A stretch of DNA of 12,752 nt from Reyranella sp. (lineage in GTDB: Bacteria > Pseudomonadota > Alphaproteobacteria > Reyranellales > Reyranellaceae). The stretch covers positions 1 through 12,752 of the forward strand of contig JAUXRT010000429.1 of NCBI GenBank assembly GCA_030681635.1, read 5' to 3'. The position numbers were made by a program, and so were the translations under genes. A model generated the notes under the pieces. The model did not search any database, was not told the origin of the DNA, and was given only the letters and a program-made list of their open reading frames with translations. Below are positions 1 to 6,399 of this stretch, in pieces (position 1 is the stretch's first letter; each line of letters starts with the position of its first letter).

Positions 1-3000
1 GCGCACGACCCGCGCAACTTCCTCGGCAACGCGGCGCGCCTTCGGCGCCGCGGGCTGGCTGGTGTCGAGATGATAGAGTTCCGGGTCGTTGCCGAGGAGC
101 GCCGCCGCCGCGGCAAAACCTCCGGCAAAGTCGGCAACGCCGTCGCCGTCCAGCAGGTCGCGCTCGCGATCGTCCTGCGGATGGACCAGCACATTCGCCA
201 CCGACACGCGGTCGCGAAACCCACCATCCACGGCCTGCGCCTGCTCCGTGCCGCCATAGGCGTGGGTGGCCGAGGCGAGATAGGCCTCACCCAGTTCCTC
301 GCGCGTCGTCCAGGCGCCGTCGAGCGCGAGGTCGGCGGCGCGAGCGCCGTAACTGCCCGGTGCACCGCCGAAGATGCGCGCGAGATCGGCGCCGCGCCGG
401 CCCGATTCCGCCAGCGGATTGTCGCCGGCTTCCTCGTCGAGGGCCGCGACACGCCGGACTGCTACATCGAACAGGGCGATCTGGGTCTCGAAGATGTCGC
501 GGAACAGGCCCGAGATTCGCAGCGTCACGTCGATGCGTGGCCGGTCGAGCACGGCCAGCGGCAGGATTTCGATGCCCGTGACGCGGCTCGACGCCTTGTC
601 CCAGGTCGGGCGCACGCCGAGATAGGCCAGCGCCTGGGCGAGATCGTCGCCGCCGGTGCGGAGCGACGCCGAGGCCCAGAGATCGATCACCAGGGCGCGC
701 GGATACTCGCCGTGATCCTGCAGGTAGCGGCGCACCACCTCGTCGGCCGCGCGTGCGCCGATGACCGAGGCGGTGCGTGTCGGAATGGCACGGGGATCGA
801 TCGAGGTCAGGTTTCGCCCGGTCGGCAGGACGTCGGCGCGGCCGCGAGTCGGTGCACCGGCCGGTCCCGGCGCCACGCGCCGTCCATCGAGGGCGGCAAG
901 AAGCGCCGCGCGTTCGTGCCCGCCGCAGGCGCGAACGGCGGCGTCGATTCGCTGTCGCAGTCCGACGGAGTCCTCGGTTCCCGACGCCAGCACCATCGCC
1001 TCGACCAAGGCGCCTTGCGCTTCGGCATCGGGCGTTTGGCCATAGATATGCAGGCCGTCGCGGATGCTCAGCTCCTTGATGTCGCAGAGCTGGGCATCGA
1101 GCTTGGCGATGGCCGCCTGGTTGGGCTCGCCGCGCGCGAGGCCGCATTCCGCCGCCAGGCCGCTGTTCCAGGCGCGTTCGACGATCTCGTCTTCGAGAAA
1201 GCGCAGGCGCCGCCGGTCGAGCCCGTCGGCCGATGCATATTCCTCGACGAGGCCCTCCATCTCGGCCATCGCACCGTGCAGCCCCGCCGCGCTGAGTGGC
1301 GGTGTGAGATGGCCGATGGTGATGGCGCCGAGCCGACGCTTGGCCTGAACGGCCTCGCCGGGATTGTTGACGATGAAGGGATAGATCACCGGCACCGGGC
1401 CCAGCACGGCCTCCGGCCAGCATTCGGCCGAGAGCGCCAGCGCCTTGCCCGGCAGCCATTCGAGCGTGCCATGCGTTCCGAGATGGATGAGGGCGTCGAT
1501 CTTCTCCGCCTCGCGCAACCACGCATACATCGCGACATAGGCATGGCGCGGCGGGCAGGACATGTCGTGGTAGCCCGCCTTGCGGTCGTCAGCGAGGCCG
1601 CGATCGGGCTGCAGCAGGACCAGCACATGGCCGCAGCGCAGGACAGGCAGCTCGAACGCCTCGCCCACGATGGCGGGATCGCTGCCGGCATCGCCCCAGC
1701 TCTCGCCGATCTCGCGCTGCAAACTCTCCGGCAGGGCCGCGAGCCAGGTCCGATAGACTTCCAGCGGAATCGTCACCCGCTCCGACTGGTCGAGCAGGAA
1801 CCGCTCGATGTCCGCCGTGCGCCGCTCCGATGCGCCGGTATCGTAGCCTTCGGCACGCAACAGACGCAGGATTTCCGCCGCACTCGCCGACGTGTCGAGC
1901 CCGACGGCATAGCCGGTGCGGCCGCCGCGCGCGGGATAGTCCGACAGGACCAGCGCCACGCGCCGCGCCGGTCGTGCCGCGCGCGCGAGTCGCGCCCAGG
2001 AAGCCGCCAGCCGGGCGACGTAGTCGACGCGATCCAGATCGGGCGCATGGCGGACGCTGCCGAACTCGATGCGGGGATCGGCCGGCGTCTCAGCCTTGAA
2101 TGAGATCGCCCGCGTCAGCAGGCGACCATCGAGTTCGGGCAGGACGACATTCATGGCGAGGTCGGCCGGCGACAGGCCGCGCGGCGACGTAGTCCAGCCC
2201 TCACGCGTACTGCCCGACAGCACGACTTGCAGAACGGGTACATCGGCGGCATCGAGCACCGTCGAATCGTCCTCGCGCCGCGCCGAGAAAGCGGTCGTGT
2301 TGAGAATGACGGCGGGCTTGCGCGCCTGGATCAAACGCCCGAGCTCCGCCTCGACGGCAGGATCCTTCAGGCTGTTCACGGCGATGGCGAGCGGCGCCAA
2401 TCCTTCGCGATCCAGCGCTTCGAGGAGCGCCGAGATCGGCTCGATGTCGGCGGCCATCAGGTTGGAACGATAGAAGACGACCAGGGCTGCCGGCCTGGAG
2501 TCGTGTGCCTGGCAAAGCTCCAGGATCGGCACGGTGCGGCGATCGAGCGTGAAGCCCGCAATCGGACCGACCGACACCGGCGGCACCCAGACATTGCCGC
2601 GTCCGAGCAGCGACCCGACATAGTGCAGCGCCTGGCGAAGATTTTCCGTGCCGCCTTCGCGGAAGAATTGCTCAAGCCGCGCCAGCGGTTCGGCCTGGAG
2701 CGTCGAGACGGACACCAGCCGCGGATCGGCGCGATCGTCGCCCGGCAAGGCCGCAAACAGCACGCTGTTGTCGCGCGCGATGTCGCCGATGCGCTCGAAG
2801 CCGTACCGCCAATAGTCGAGCCCGCCCAGGCCGCGGACGATGACGGCGCGGGCATGAGCCACGACGCGTTCGACATAGAGGTCGACCGACATCGGGTGAC
2901 GCAGCTTCTTCAGGCTGGCGAGGCGCAGAGTGGGCAACCTGTCGGCGTCCTGCTGCCAGGCGGCAGCAAGTGCCGAGAGATCGCTGTCGGAGAACGAGAG

Positions 3001-3087
3001 CACGACGACATCGGCCGGCGACTGGCCGAGATCGATGGCAGCATCGGCCTCGTCCAGGGTCGCAAGCTGTGTCGCCAGGACGTGCAT
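1..3087 (-). CDS. cobN: CobN, large subunit of aerobic-type cobaltochelatase (3' end outside window)
   Basis: CobN is the large, tetrapyrrole-binding subunit of the ATP-dependent CobNST cobaltochelatase, which inserts cobalt into hydrogenobyrinic acid a,c-diamide in the cytoplasm. I read 1029 codons without a stop from the ATG at 3087 to the left edge. Full CobN proteins are about 1,250-1,300 residues, so roughly the last fifth is missing. The N-terminus MHVLATQLATLDEADAAIDL and the following LGQSPADVVVLSF are typical of the family. The hallmark HLGTHGTLEW lies at residues 535-544, followed by LPGKALALS and IVNNPGEAVQAKRR. Near the left edge NPLAES and ARIFGGAPGSYGA are also family-typical. 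The start lies 6 bases after the cobW stop with only a weak ribosome binding site, so translation is probably coupled to cobW. No frameshift was seen where the frame was followed. CobS and CobT are not in the window. Confidence 0.97.
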   Translation of the reverse strand, partial: MHVLATQLATLDEADAAIDLGQSPADVVVLSFSDSDLSALAAAWQQDADRLPTLRLASLKKLRHPMSVDLYVERVVAHARAVIVRGLGGLDYWRYGFERIGDIARDNSVLFAALPGDDRADPRLVSVSTLQAEPLARLEQFFREGGTENLRQALHYVGSLLGRGNVWVPPVSVGPIAGFTLDRRTVPILELCQAHDSRPAALVVFYRSNLMAADIEPISALLEALDREGLAPLAIAVNSLKDPAVEAELGRLIQARKPAVILNTTAFSARREDDSTVLDAADVPVLQVVLSGSTREGWTTSPRGLSPADLAMNVVLPELDGRLLTRAISFKAETPADPRIEFGSVRHAPDLDRVDYVARLAASWARLARAARPARRVALVLSDYPARGGRTGYAVGLDTSASAAEILRLLRAEGYDTGASERRTADIERFLLDQSERVTIPLEVYRTWLAALPESLQREIGESWGDAGSDPAIVGEAFELPVLRCGHVLVLLQPDRGLADDRKAGYHDMSCPPRHAYVAMYAWLREAEKIDALIHLGTHGTLEWLPGKALALSAECWPEAVLGPVPVIYPFIVNNPGEAVQAKRRLGAITIGHLTPPLSAAGLHGAMAEMEGLVEEYASADGLDRRRLRFLEDEIVERAWNSGLAAECGLARGEPNQAAIAKLDAQLCDIKELSIRDGLHIYGQTPDAEAQGALVEAMVLASGTEDSVGLRQRIDAAVRACGGHERAALLAALDGRRVAPGPAGAPTRGRADVLPTGRNLTSIDPRAIPTRTASVIGARAADEVVRRYLQDHGEYPRALVIDLWASASLRTGGDDLAQALAYLGVRPTWDKASSRVTGIEILPLAVLDRPRIDVTLRISGLFRDIFETQIALFDVAVRRVAALDEEAGDNPLAESGRRGADLARIFGGAPGSYGARAADLALDGAWTTREELGEAYLASATHAYGGTEQAQAVDGGFRDRVSVANVLVHPQDDRERDLLDGDGVADFAGGFAAAAALLGNDPELYHLDTSQPAAPKARRVAEEVARVVR

Positions 3088-3093
3088 GCCAGC

Positions 3094-4128
3094 CTAGCCC
3101 GCGATGGCGGCGCGGATGGCTTCCCGGTCGAAGCCCTTTTCAGCAATCACCACGAGGCGTCCCCGCCGCGGCTCGCCCGGCCACCACGCCCGGTCGAACT
3201 GGTGCTGGATGCGCGCACCCACGCCCTGGACCAGGAGGCGCATCGGCTTGCCGGTGATCTCGACGAAGCCCTTTACGCGCAGGATGTCGTGCGCGCTGGT
3301 GGCCTTGGCGATGCGGTCGACGAGTTCCTGCGGCGAGGCAAACGACGGCACATCGACGACGAACGTGTCGAAATCCTCGTGGTCGTGCTCGCCTTCGAGG
3401 TCGTGATGCGAGGGGCGGCTTTCGAGATCCGCCTCCGCTGCCGCGCCGAGCCCGAGCAGGACGGAAACCGAAACCTTGCCGTTCTGGACTTGCACGACCT
3501 TCACCACCTTGGGCAGCGTCTTGCCGATCTCGCCGGTCACCGACTTGAGCTCGGCCGCCGACATCAGGTCGGCCTTGTTCAGGACGACGAGGTCGGCACA
3601 CAGGAGCTGGTCTTCGTAGACTTCCTCCAGCGGATTATCGTGATCGAGCGAATCATCCTCGGCGCGCTGGCGCGCGATCGCCTCGGGATCGTCGGCAAAG
3701 CGGCCGGCGGCCACGGCGGCGCCATCGACCACGGCCACCACGCCATCGACGGTGACGCGCGAGGCGATCTCGGGCCAGTTGAAGGCCTTGACCAGCGGCT
3801 TGGGCAAAGCAAGACCCGAGGTCTCGATGACGATGTGCTCGGGCGGATTCGGGCGATCGAGCAGGCTCTTCAGCGCCGGCACGAAGTCGTCGGCCACCGT
3901 GCAGCAGATGCAGCCATTCGACAGCTCGACGATGCTGTCCTCTGTGCAGCTCTCGATGCCGCAACTCTTCAGGATGTCGCCGTCGATACCGACGTCGCCG
4001 AATTCATTGACGATCACGGCAAGGCGGCGGCCGTCGGCATTCTCGAGGACATGGCGAACCAGCGTGGTTTTGCCGGCACCGAGGAAGCCGGTGATGATCG
4101 TGCAGGGGACTTTGGCGAGCGATGTCAT
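3094..4128 (-). CDS. cobW: CobW, G3E-family GTPase, putative cobalt chaperone
   Basis: This 344-residue protein belongs to the COG0523/G3E GTPase family; cobW-type members in B12 operons are thought to deliver cobalt to the pathway. The Walker A motif GFLGAGKT is at residues 14-21. The metal-binding GCICC motif of the family is at 72-76, with Cys73, Cys75 and Cys76. The guanine-specificity motif NKAD is at 184-187. A histidine- and acid-rich stretch, HHDLEGEHDHED, is at 241-252 before the CobW C-terminal domain (about 256-344). The ATG at 4128 overlaps the DUF1636 stop as ATGA, and cobN starts 6 bases after its stop, so it sits between metal uptake and metal insertion. Cobalt specificity is inferred from context; other COG0523 members handle zinc or the iron of nitrile hydratase. 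Confidence 0.96.
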   Translation of the reverse strand: MTSLAKVPCTIITGFLGAGKTTLVRHVLENADGRRLAVIVNEFGDVGIDGDILKSCGIESCTEDSIVELSNGCICCTVADDFVPALKSLLDRPNPPEHIVIETSGLALPKPLVKAFNWPEIASRVTVDGVVAVVDGAAVAAGRFADDPEAIARQRAEDDSLDHDNPLEEVYEDQLLCADLVVLNKADLMSAAELKSVTGEIGKTLPKVVKVVQVQNGKVSVSVLLGLGAAAEADLESRPSHHDLEGEHDHEDFDTFVVDVPSFASPQELVDRIAKATSAHDILRVKGFVEITGKPMRLLVQGVGARIQHQFDRAWWPGEPRRGRLVVIAEKGFDREAIRAAIAG

Positions 4129-4523
4129 GGCTTAACGGCCTCTGAGACGGAAATGGGAGGGACCCGGGCGATCACGCCCTTGCGGAAGGAAGCCGGCCGT
4201 TCCCGCCAGGGAACGATGCCGTTCTCCGAGGCGGCGAAACTCAAGGCCGCCGAGACGATCTCCTCGGCGTGCGAGCAAGGATCGAGATCGCCAATCAGAT
4301 AAGTCCATTTGTCGGCGCCTGCCAAGGCGACGGTGCAGGGCCGCTTGCATACGGCCAGGCAATCGACCGGCGTCACGGCAACACATGTCTGTCCACGGTC
4401 CCGCAGGCGCGCCTGCAGCATATCGACCAGGCCACGGCCGGGCTGGTCGAATGACTCCTCGGCATCCCCGAGGCTCCGCCGGCATGAGATGCAGACGAAG
4501 ATCGTCACGGTCGCTCCATCCAT
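4125..4523 (-). CDS. DUF1636 cysteine-rich protein of the cobalamin operon
   Basis: This 132-residue protein resembles the DUF1636 family, described as predicted metal-binding or thioredoxin-like ferredoxin proteins; its biochemical role is not established to my knowledge. Seven cysteines are visible: Cys11 and Cys14 as CISC, Cys47, then Cys55, Cys59 and Cys63 in DCLAVCKRPCTVAL, and Cys83. The CxxC and CxxxCxxxC arrangement would suit an iron-sulfur cluster or a metal site. No signal peptide or membrane segment is seen, so it is probably cytoplasmic. The ATG at 4523 is preceded by GGAG with a 9-base spacer; a GTG five codons downstream is a weaker alternative. It lies 31 bases after cbtA and overlaps cobW by 4 bases. 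A role in cobalt handling, or in redox supply for corrin cobalt reduction, is inference from position only. Confidence 0.88.
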   Translation of the reverse strand: MDGATVTIFVCISCRRSLGDAEESFDQPGRGLVDMLQARLRDRGQTCVAVTPVDCLAVCKRPCTVALAGADKWTYLIGDLDPCSHAEEIVSAALSFAASENGIVPWRERPASFRKGVIARVPPISVSEAVKP

Positions 4524-4554
4524 TCAGACAAACTCCAGGCCGGCTGGCCTCAGT

Positions 4555-5265
4555 TCAGTTCGCCGGCTTCGGCGCGAATTTCGGCCACAGCAGGCCAACA
4601 CCGATCCCGACCAGAGCCCACAGCAGCGCCTGCAGAACCAAAGACAGGGCGGTGAACTGCGCGGCAATCTCGGCTGGAACCTTGCTCTCGAACGCGTGCG
4701 GATGTGGCGCCCCAATGACATGCGGCGCCAGCAGCAGGACAACGGCGCCGAGACGCACCAAAGGAGGATGATCGGCACGCAGGAAGGCCCACAGCGCCAC
4801 GGCCGTGGCGATGGCCGTGCCAACCCACCAGAGTTGGCGGCCGACCAGATCTCCGGCGGCAGCGCCCGGCAATTCCGGCGAGAGGCCGGCGGCAGGCGCC
4901 AGACCGCAGGCGGCGAAGCCAGCGATCGCCCAGGCCAGCGCGTGAGGTTCGTCGATCGGAACGCCAGCAAAGACCATGGCGGCCATCAGCACGAACGCGA
5001 CCCCTACGGCGGTGGCGATCGTCGTAATGGCGGTGAAGAAAAAGCGCGGCATTCCGTCGGCCGGTTTCCAGCCCTCGCCGTGTACATGCGTATCGCCACC
5101 TTGATGACTATGCGGCGGCGTGGGTGTCGTCGAAACAACCGCCGGCTTCTCAAAAGTCTCGGCCGCCAGGATGAGCGGCGTCGTGGTGACCTGCTGCAGG
5201 GCCGCGATCAGCAGCCCAGCCAGAAGCCCGGCCAAAAGGCCGACCGACAGAATCCGGGTAAGCAT
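4555..5265 (-). CDS. cbtA: CbtA, predicted cobalt transporter membrane subunit
   Basis: This 236-residue inner-membrane protein matches CbtA, a cobalt transporter subunit predicted by comparative genomics from its association with B12 riboswitches. Hydrophobic segments are visible at about residues 5-23, 74-100, 108-126, 145-163, 170-187 and 203-226. A histidine-rich loop lies between the first two, with His52, His54, His60 and His62, and could bind cobalt. The PHVIGAPHPHAF stretch at about 181-192 is typical of the family. The ATG at 5265 comes 10 bases after the cbtB stop, with only a weak ribosome binding site, so coupling to cbtB is likely. The family is well recognised; transport of cobalt rather than another divalent metal rests on family knowledge and on the riboswitch upstream. 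Confidence 0.94.
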   Translation of the reverse strand: MLTRILSVGLLAGLLAGLLIAALQQVTTTPLILAAETFEKPAVVSTTPTPPHSHQGGDTHVHGEGWKPADGMPRFFFTAITTIATAVGVAFVLMAAMVFAGVPIDEPHALAWAIAGFAACGLAPAAGLSPELPGAAAGDLVGRQLWWVGTAIATAVALWAFLRADHPPLVRLGAVVLLLAPHVIGAPHPHAFESKVPAEIAAQFTALSLVLQALLWALVGIGVGLLWPKFAPKPAN

Positions 5266-5275
5266 TGCCGCCGCG

Positions 5276-5455
5276 TCAGTGGCAGGGAAAGCTGAGGCTG
5301 TGACGCGTATCGTGGGCGGCGTTGTGGATGACTTCGGGGTAGGCGAAGCCCGTCAGAAAAATCAGACCCAGTCCCAGGATCAAGGCGACACCCGCCGCGC
5401 GGAGGGCGTCGCTTCGTTCGGTCGTTCTGATGACGGACGCAGTCGTGTTGGCCAT
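5276..5455 (-). CDS. cbtB: CbtB, small cobalt transporter subunit
   Basis: CbtB is a very small membrane protein that accompanies CbtA. I place the start at ATG 5455, giving 59 residues, because AGGGAG lies 7 bases upstream and the family is about 60 residues long. The same frame stays open upstream, but there it runs through the riboswitch and is not protein-like. One transmembrane helix spans about residues 19-38. The C-terminal tail HNAAHDTRHSLSFPCH carries the histidines and the terminal Cys-His typical of CbtB, probably a metal ligand set. It is the first gene of the minus-strand operon and is the direct target of the cobalamin riboswitch. Confidence 0.95.
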   Translation of the reverse strand: MANTTASVIRTTERSDALRAAGVALILGLGLIFLTGFAYPEVIHNAAHDTRHSLSFPCH

Positions 5456-5498
5456 ATCAACTCTCCCTGGCTGCCCCTCCGGCAGCTTGAATGTACCA
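5456..5498 (-). promoter_or_regulatory. Riboswitch expression platform: hairpin and cbtB ribosome binding site
   Basis: Between the aptamer and cbtB there is a perfect hairpin at 5486-5470: stem GCTGCC / GGCAGC with a five-base loop GGAGG. One base later comes the Shine-Dalgarno sequence AGGGAG (5468-5463), then 7 bases to the ATG. No run of U residues follows the hairpin, so it does not look like an intrinsic terminator. Control of translation initiation is more likely. The hairpin may be the P13 element whose loop kisses loop L5 of the aptamer; that assignment is inference. Confidence 0.6.
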
Positions 5499-5669
5499 CA
5501 TGACGGCAGGTCTCCTGGCTCTCGGATCGTCGCCGCAGGCCCCCTTCCCGGTTTCCCAGTGGTGTCTTGGCCGTTGGCTCGCCGACTACAGTTGCGGGGG
5601 CAGCCGCGGATTTGAGGCCTAAGCCTCTGGCCGCGTTCCCTTTTGAGCCCCGTGAGGGGCACCGTCACG
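5499..5669 (-). promoter_or_regulatory. Cobalamin riboswitch upstream of cbtB-cbtA-DUF1636-cobW-cobN
   Basis: Read on the minus strand this is a textbook cobalamin aptamer. The B12 box AGCCAGGAGACCTGCC is at 5520-5505, the core GCCCCCGCAACTGT is at 5601-5588, and AAAAGGGAA lies near the 5' end, with CACTGGG and GGGAAGG between them. The closing stem P1 can be drawn: CGTGACGG (5669-5662) pairs with CCGTCATG (5506-5499) over 8 base pairs with one G-U. Other visible stems are CGCGG with CCGCG around 5635-5604, and a peripheral GAGGC / GCCTC hairpin. It would bind adenosylcobalamin or a related cobalamin and reduce expression of the cobalt uptake and chelatase operon when the cofactor is plentiful. 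Which cobalamin form it prefers cannot be read from this. Confidence 0.96.
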
Positions 5670-5672
5670 ACC

Positions 5673-5702
5673 TTGATAGGGGCCGCAGCGAAGCCCCGTC
5701 AA
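5673..5702 (-). promoter_or_regulatory. Candidate sigma-70-type promoter of the riboswitch and cbtB operon
   Basis: On the minus strand TTGACG (5702-5697) is a good -35 element, and TATCAA (5678-5673), 18 bases on, is a plausible -10. Transcription would start near 5666, inside the 5' strand of riboswitch stem P1, which is where a short riboswitch leader is expected to begin. The spacer between the two boxes contains an inverted repeat, GGGGC-N9-GCCCC (5697-5679). The placement relative to the aptamer is the main support. Confidence 0.6.
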
Positions 5703-5787
5703 CGGGATTCGCCGGGCCCTGGCAAGCCTTGCTGACGCGGCTGCCGACCACCATTCTGCAGCCCCCAAGTCGCACAGCAGGCGCAAC
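5703..5787. other. Upstream region of cobO without recognised elements
   Basis: This is the part of the divergent region between the minus-strand promoter and cobO. The plus-strand promoter for cobO-cobQ should lie here or in the overlapping DNA to the left. I see no convincing -35/-10 pair, no second cobalamin riboswitch and no coding sequence. A CAGG six bases before the cobO ATG is a weak ribosome binding site. Confidence 0.4.
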
Positions 5788-6399
5788 ATGCCCCCCGACA
5801 TCAACGAAGACGCGCGTCACAAGGCCAAGATGGCCAATCGCAAGGCCATCCAGGATGCCGAGGTGGCCGGGAAGACTGTCGAAAAAGGCCTGCTCATCGT
5901 CCACACGGGCAAGGGCAAGGGCAAATCGACGGCGGCGTTCGGCCTGCTGCTGAGGGCCGTCGGCCGTGGCTTTCGCTGCGGCGTCGTGCAGTTCGGCAAG
6001 GGCGCCTGGCAGTCGGGCGAGCGCACCGCGATCGAGCGGTTCGGCGACCAGGTCCAGTGGCACACGCTGGGCGAGGGTTTTACGTGGGAGACGCAGGACC
6101 GGGCCCGCGACGTCGAGGCCGCCAAACGCGCCTGGGCCAAGACTCTGGAACTGATGGCCGACTCGTCGATCCGGCTGGTCGTGCTCGATGAACTCAACAT
6201 CGCCTTGCGCTACGACCATCTCGACATCGGCGAGATCGTGGCGGCACTCAAGGCGCGCCGGCCTGACCTGCACGTCGTCGTCACCGGCCGCAACGCCAAG
6301 GCCGAGCTGATCGAGGCGGCCGACCTGGTGACCGAGATGAGTCTCGTAAAACATCACTTCGCGGCGGGCGTGAAGGCGCAGGAAGGCATCGAATTCTGA
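5788..6399 (+). CDS. cobO: CobO, corrinoid adenosyltransferase
   Basis: CobO (BtuR/CobA family) transfers the adenosyl group of ATP to the reduced cob(I)alt of cobyrinic acid a,c-diamide, and to salvaged corrinoids. The protein is 203 residues, the usual length. The N-terminal helix with RHKAKMANRKA is family-typical. The P-loop variant TGKGKGKST is at residues 40-48, VVLDELN at 131-137, and VVVTGRNAK with EMSLVKHHFAAGVKAQEGIEF follows to the C-terminus, a standard CobO ending. The ATG at 5788 gives the normal N-terminus; CAGG is 6 bases upstream. The stop overlaps the cobQ start by one base (TGATG), so the two are co-translated. The gene is divergent from the riboswitch-controlled operon and does not carry that riboswitch. 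Confidence 0.97.
   Translation: MPPDINEDARHKAKMANRKAIQDAEVAGKTVEKGLLIVHTGKGKGKSTAAFGLLLRAVGRGFRCGVVQFGKGAWQSGERTAIERFGDQVQWHTLGEGFTWETQDRARDVEAAKRAWAKTLELMADSSIRLVVLDELNIALRYDHLDIGEIVAALKARRPDLHVVVTGRNAKAELIEAADLVTEMSLVKHHFAAGVKAQEGIEF

Noticed and set aside
70..2103. Long plus-strand open frame (677 codons) opposite cobN
   Set aside because: It is antisense to cobN, which shows clear family motifs in its own frame. The translation is Arg/Ala/Gly-rich without recognisable domains, as expected from third-position GC bias.
2227..4302. Long plus-strand open frame (691 codons) opposite cobN, cobW and the DUF1636 gene
   Set aside because: It spans three convincing minus-strand genes, lacks domain signatures and has no ribosome binding site logic; a GC-bias shadow.
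5470..5486. Hairpin before cbtB as an intrinsic terminator
   Set aside because: The stem has only six base pairs and no U-run follows. It lies one base from the ribosome binding site, which suits translational control better.
5276..5668. A 130-residue CbtB with an N-terminal extension
   Set aside because: The extension is the cobalamin riboswitch read as protein. The 59-residue form has a strong ribosome binding site and the normal family length.
5728..5757. TTGCTG-N17-CATTCT as a cobO promoter on the plus strand
   Set aside because: Only about half of the -10 positions match and there is no independent support such as conservation or a mapped start.
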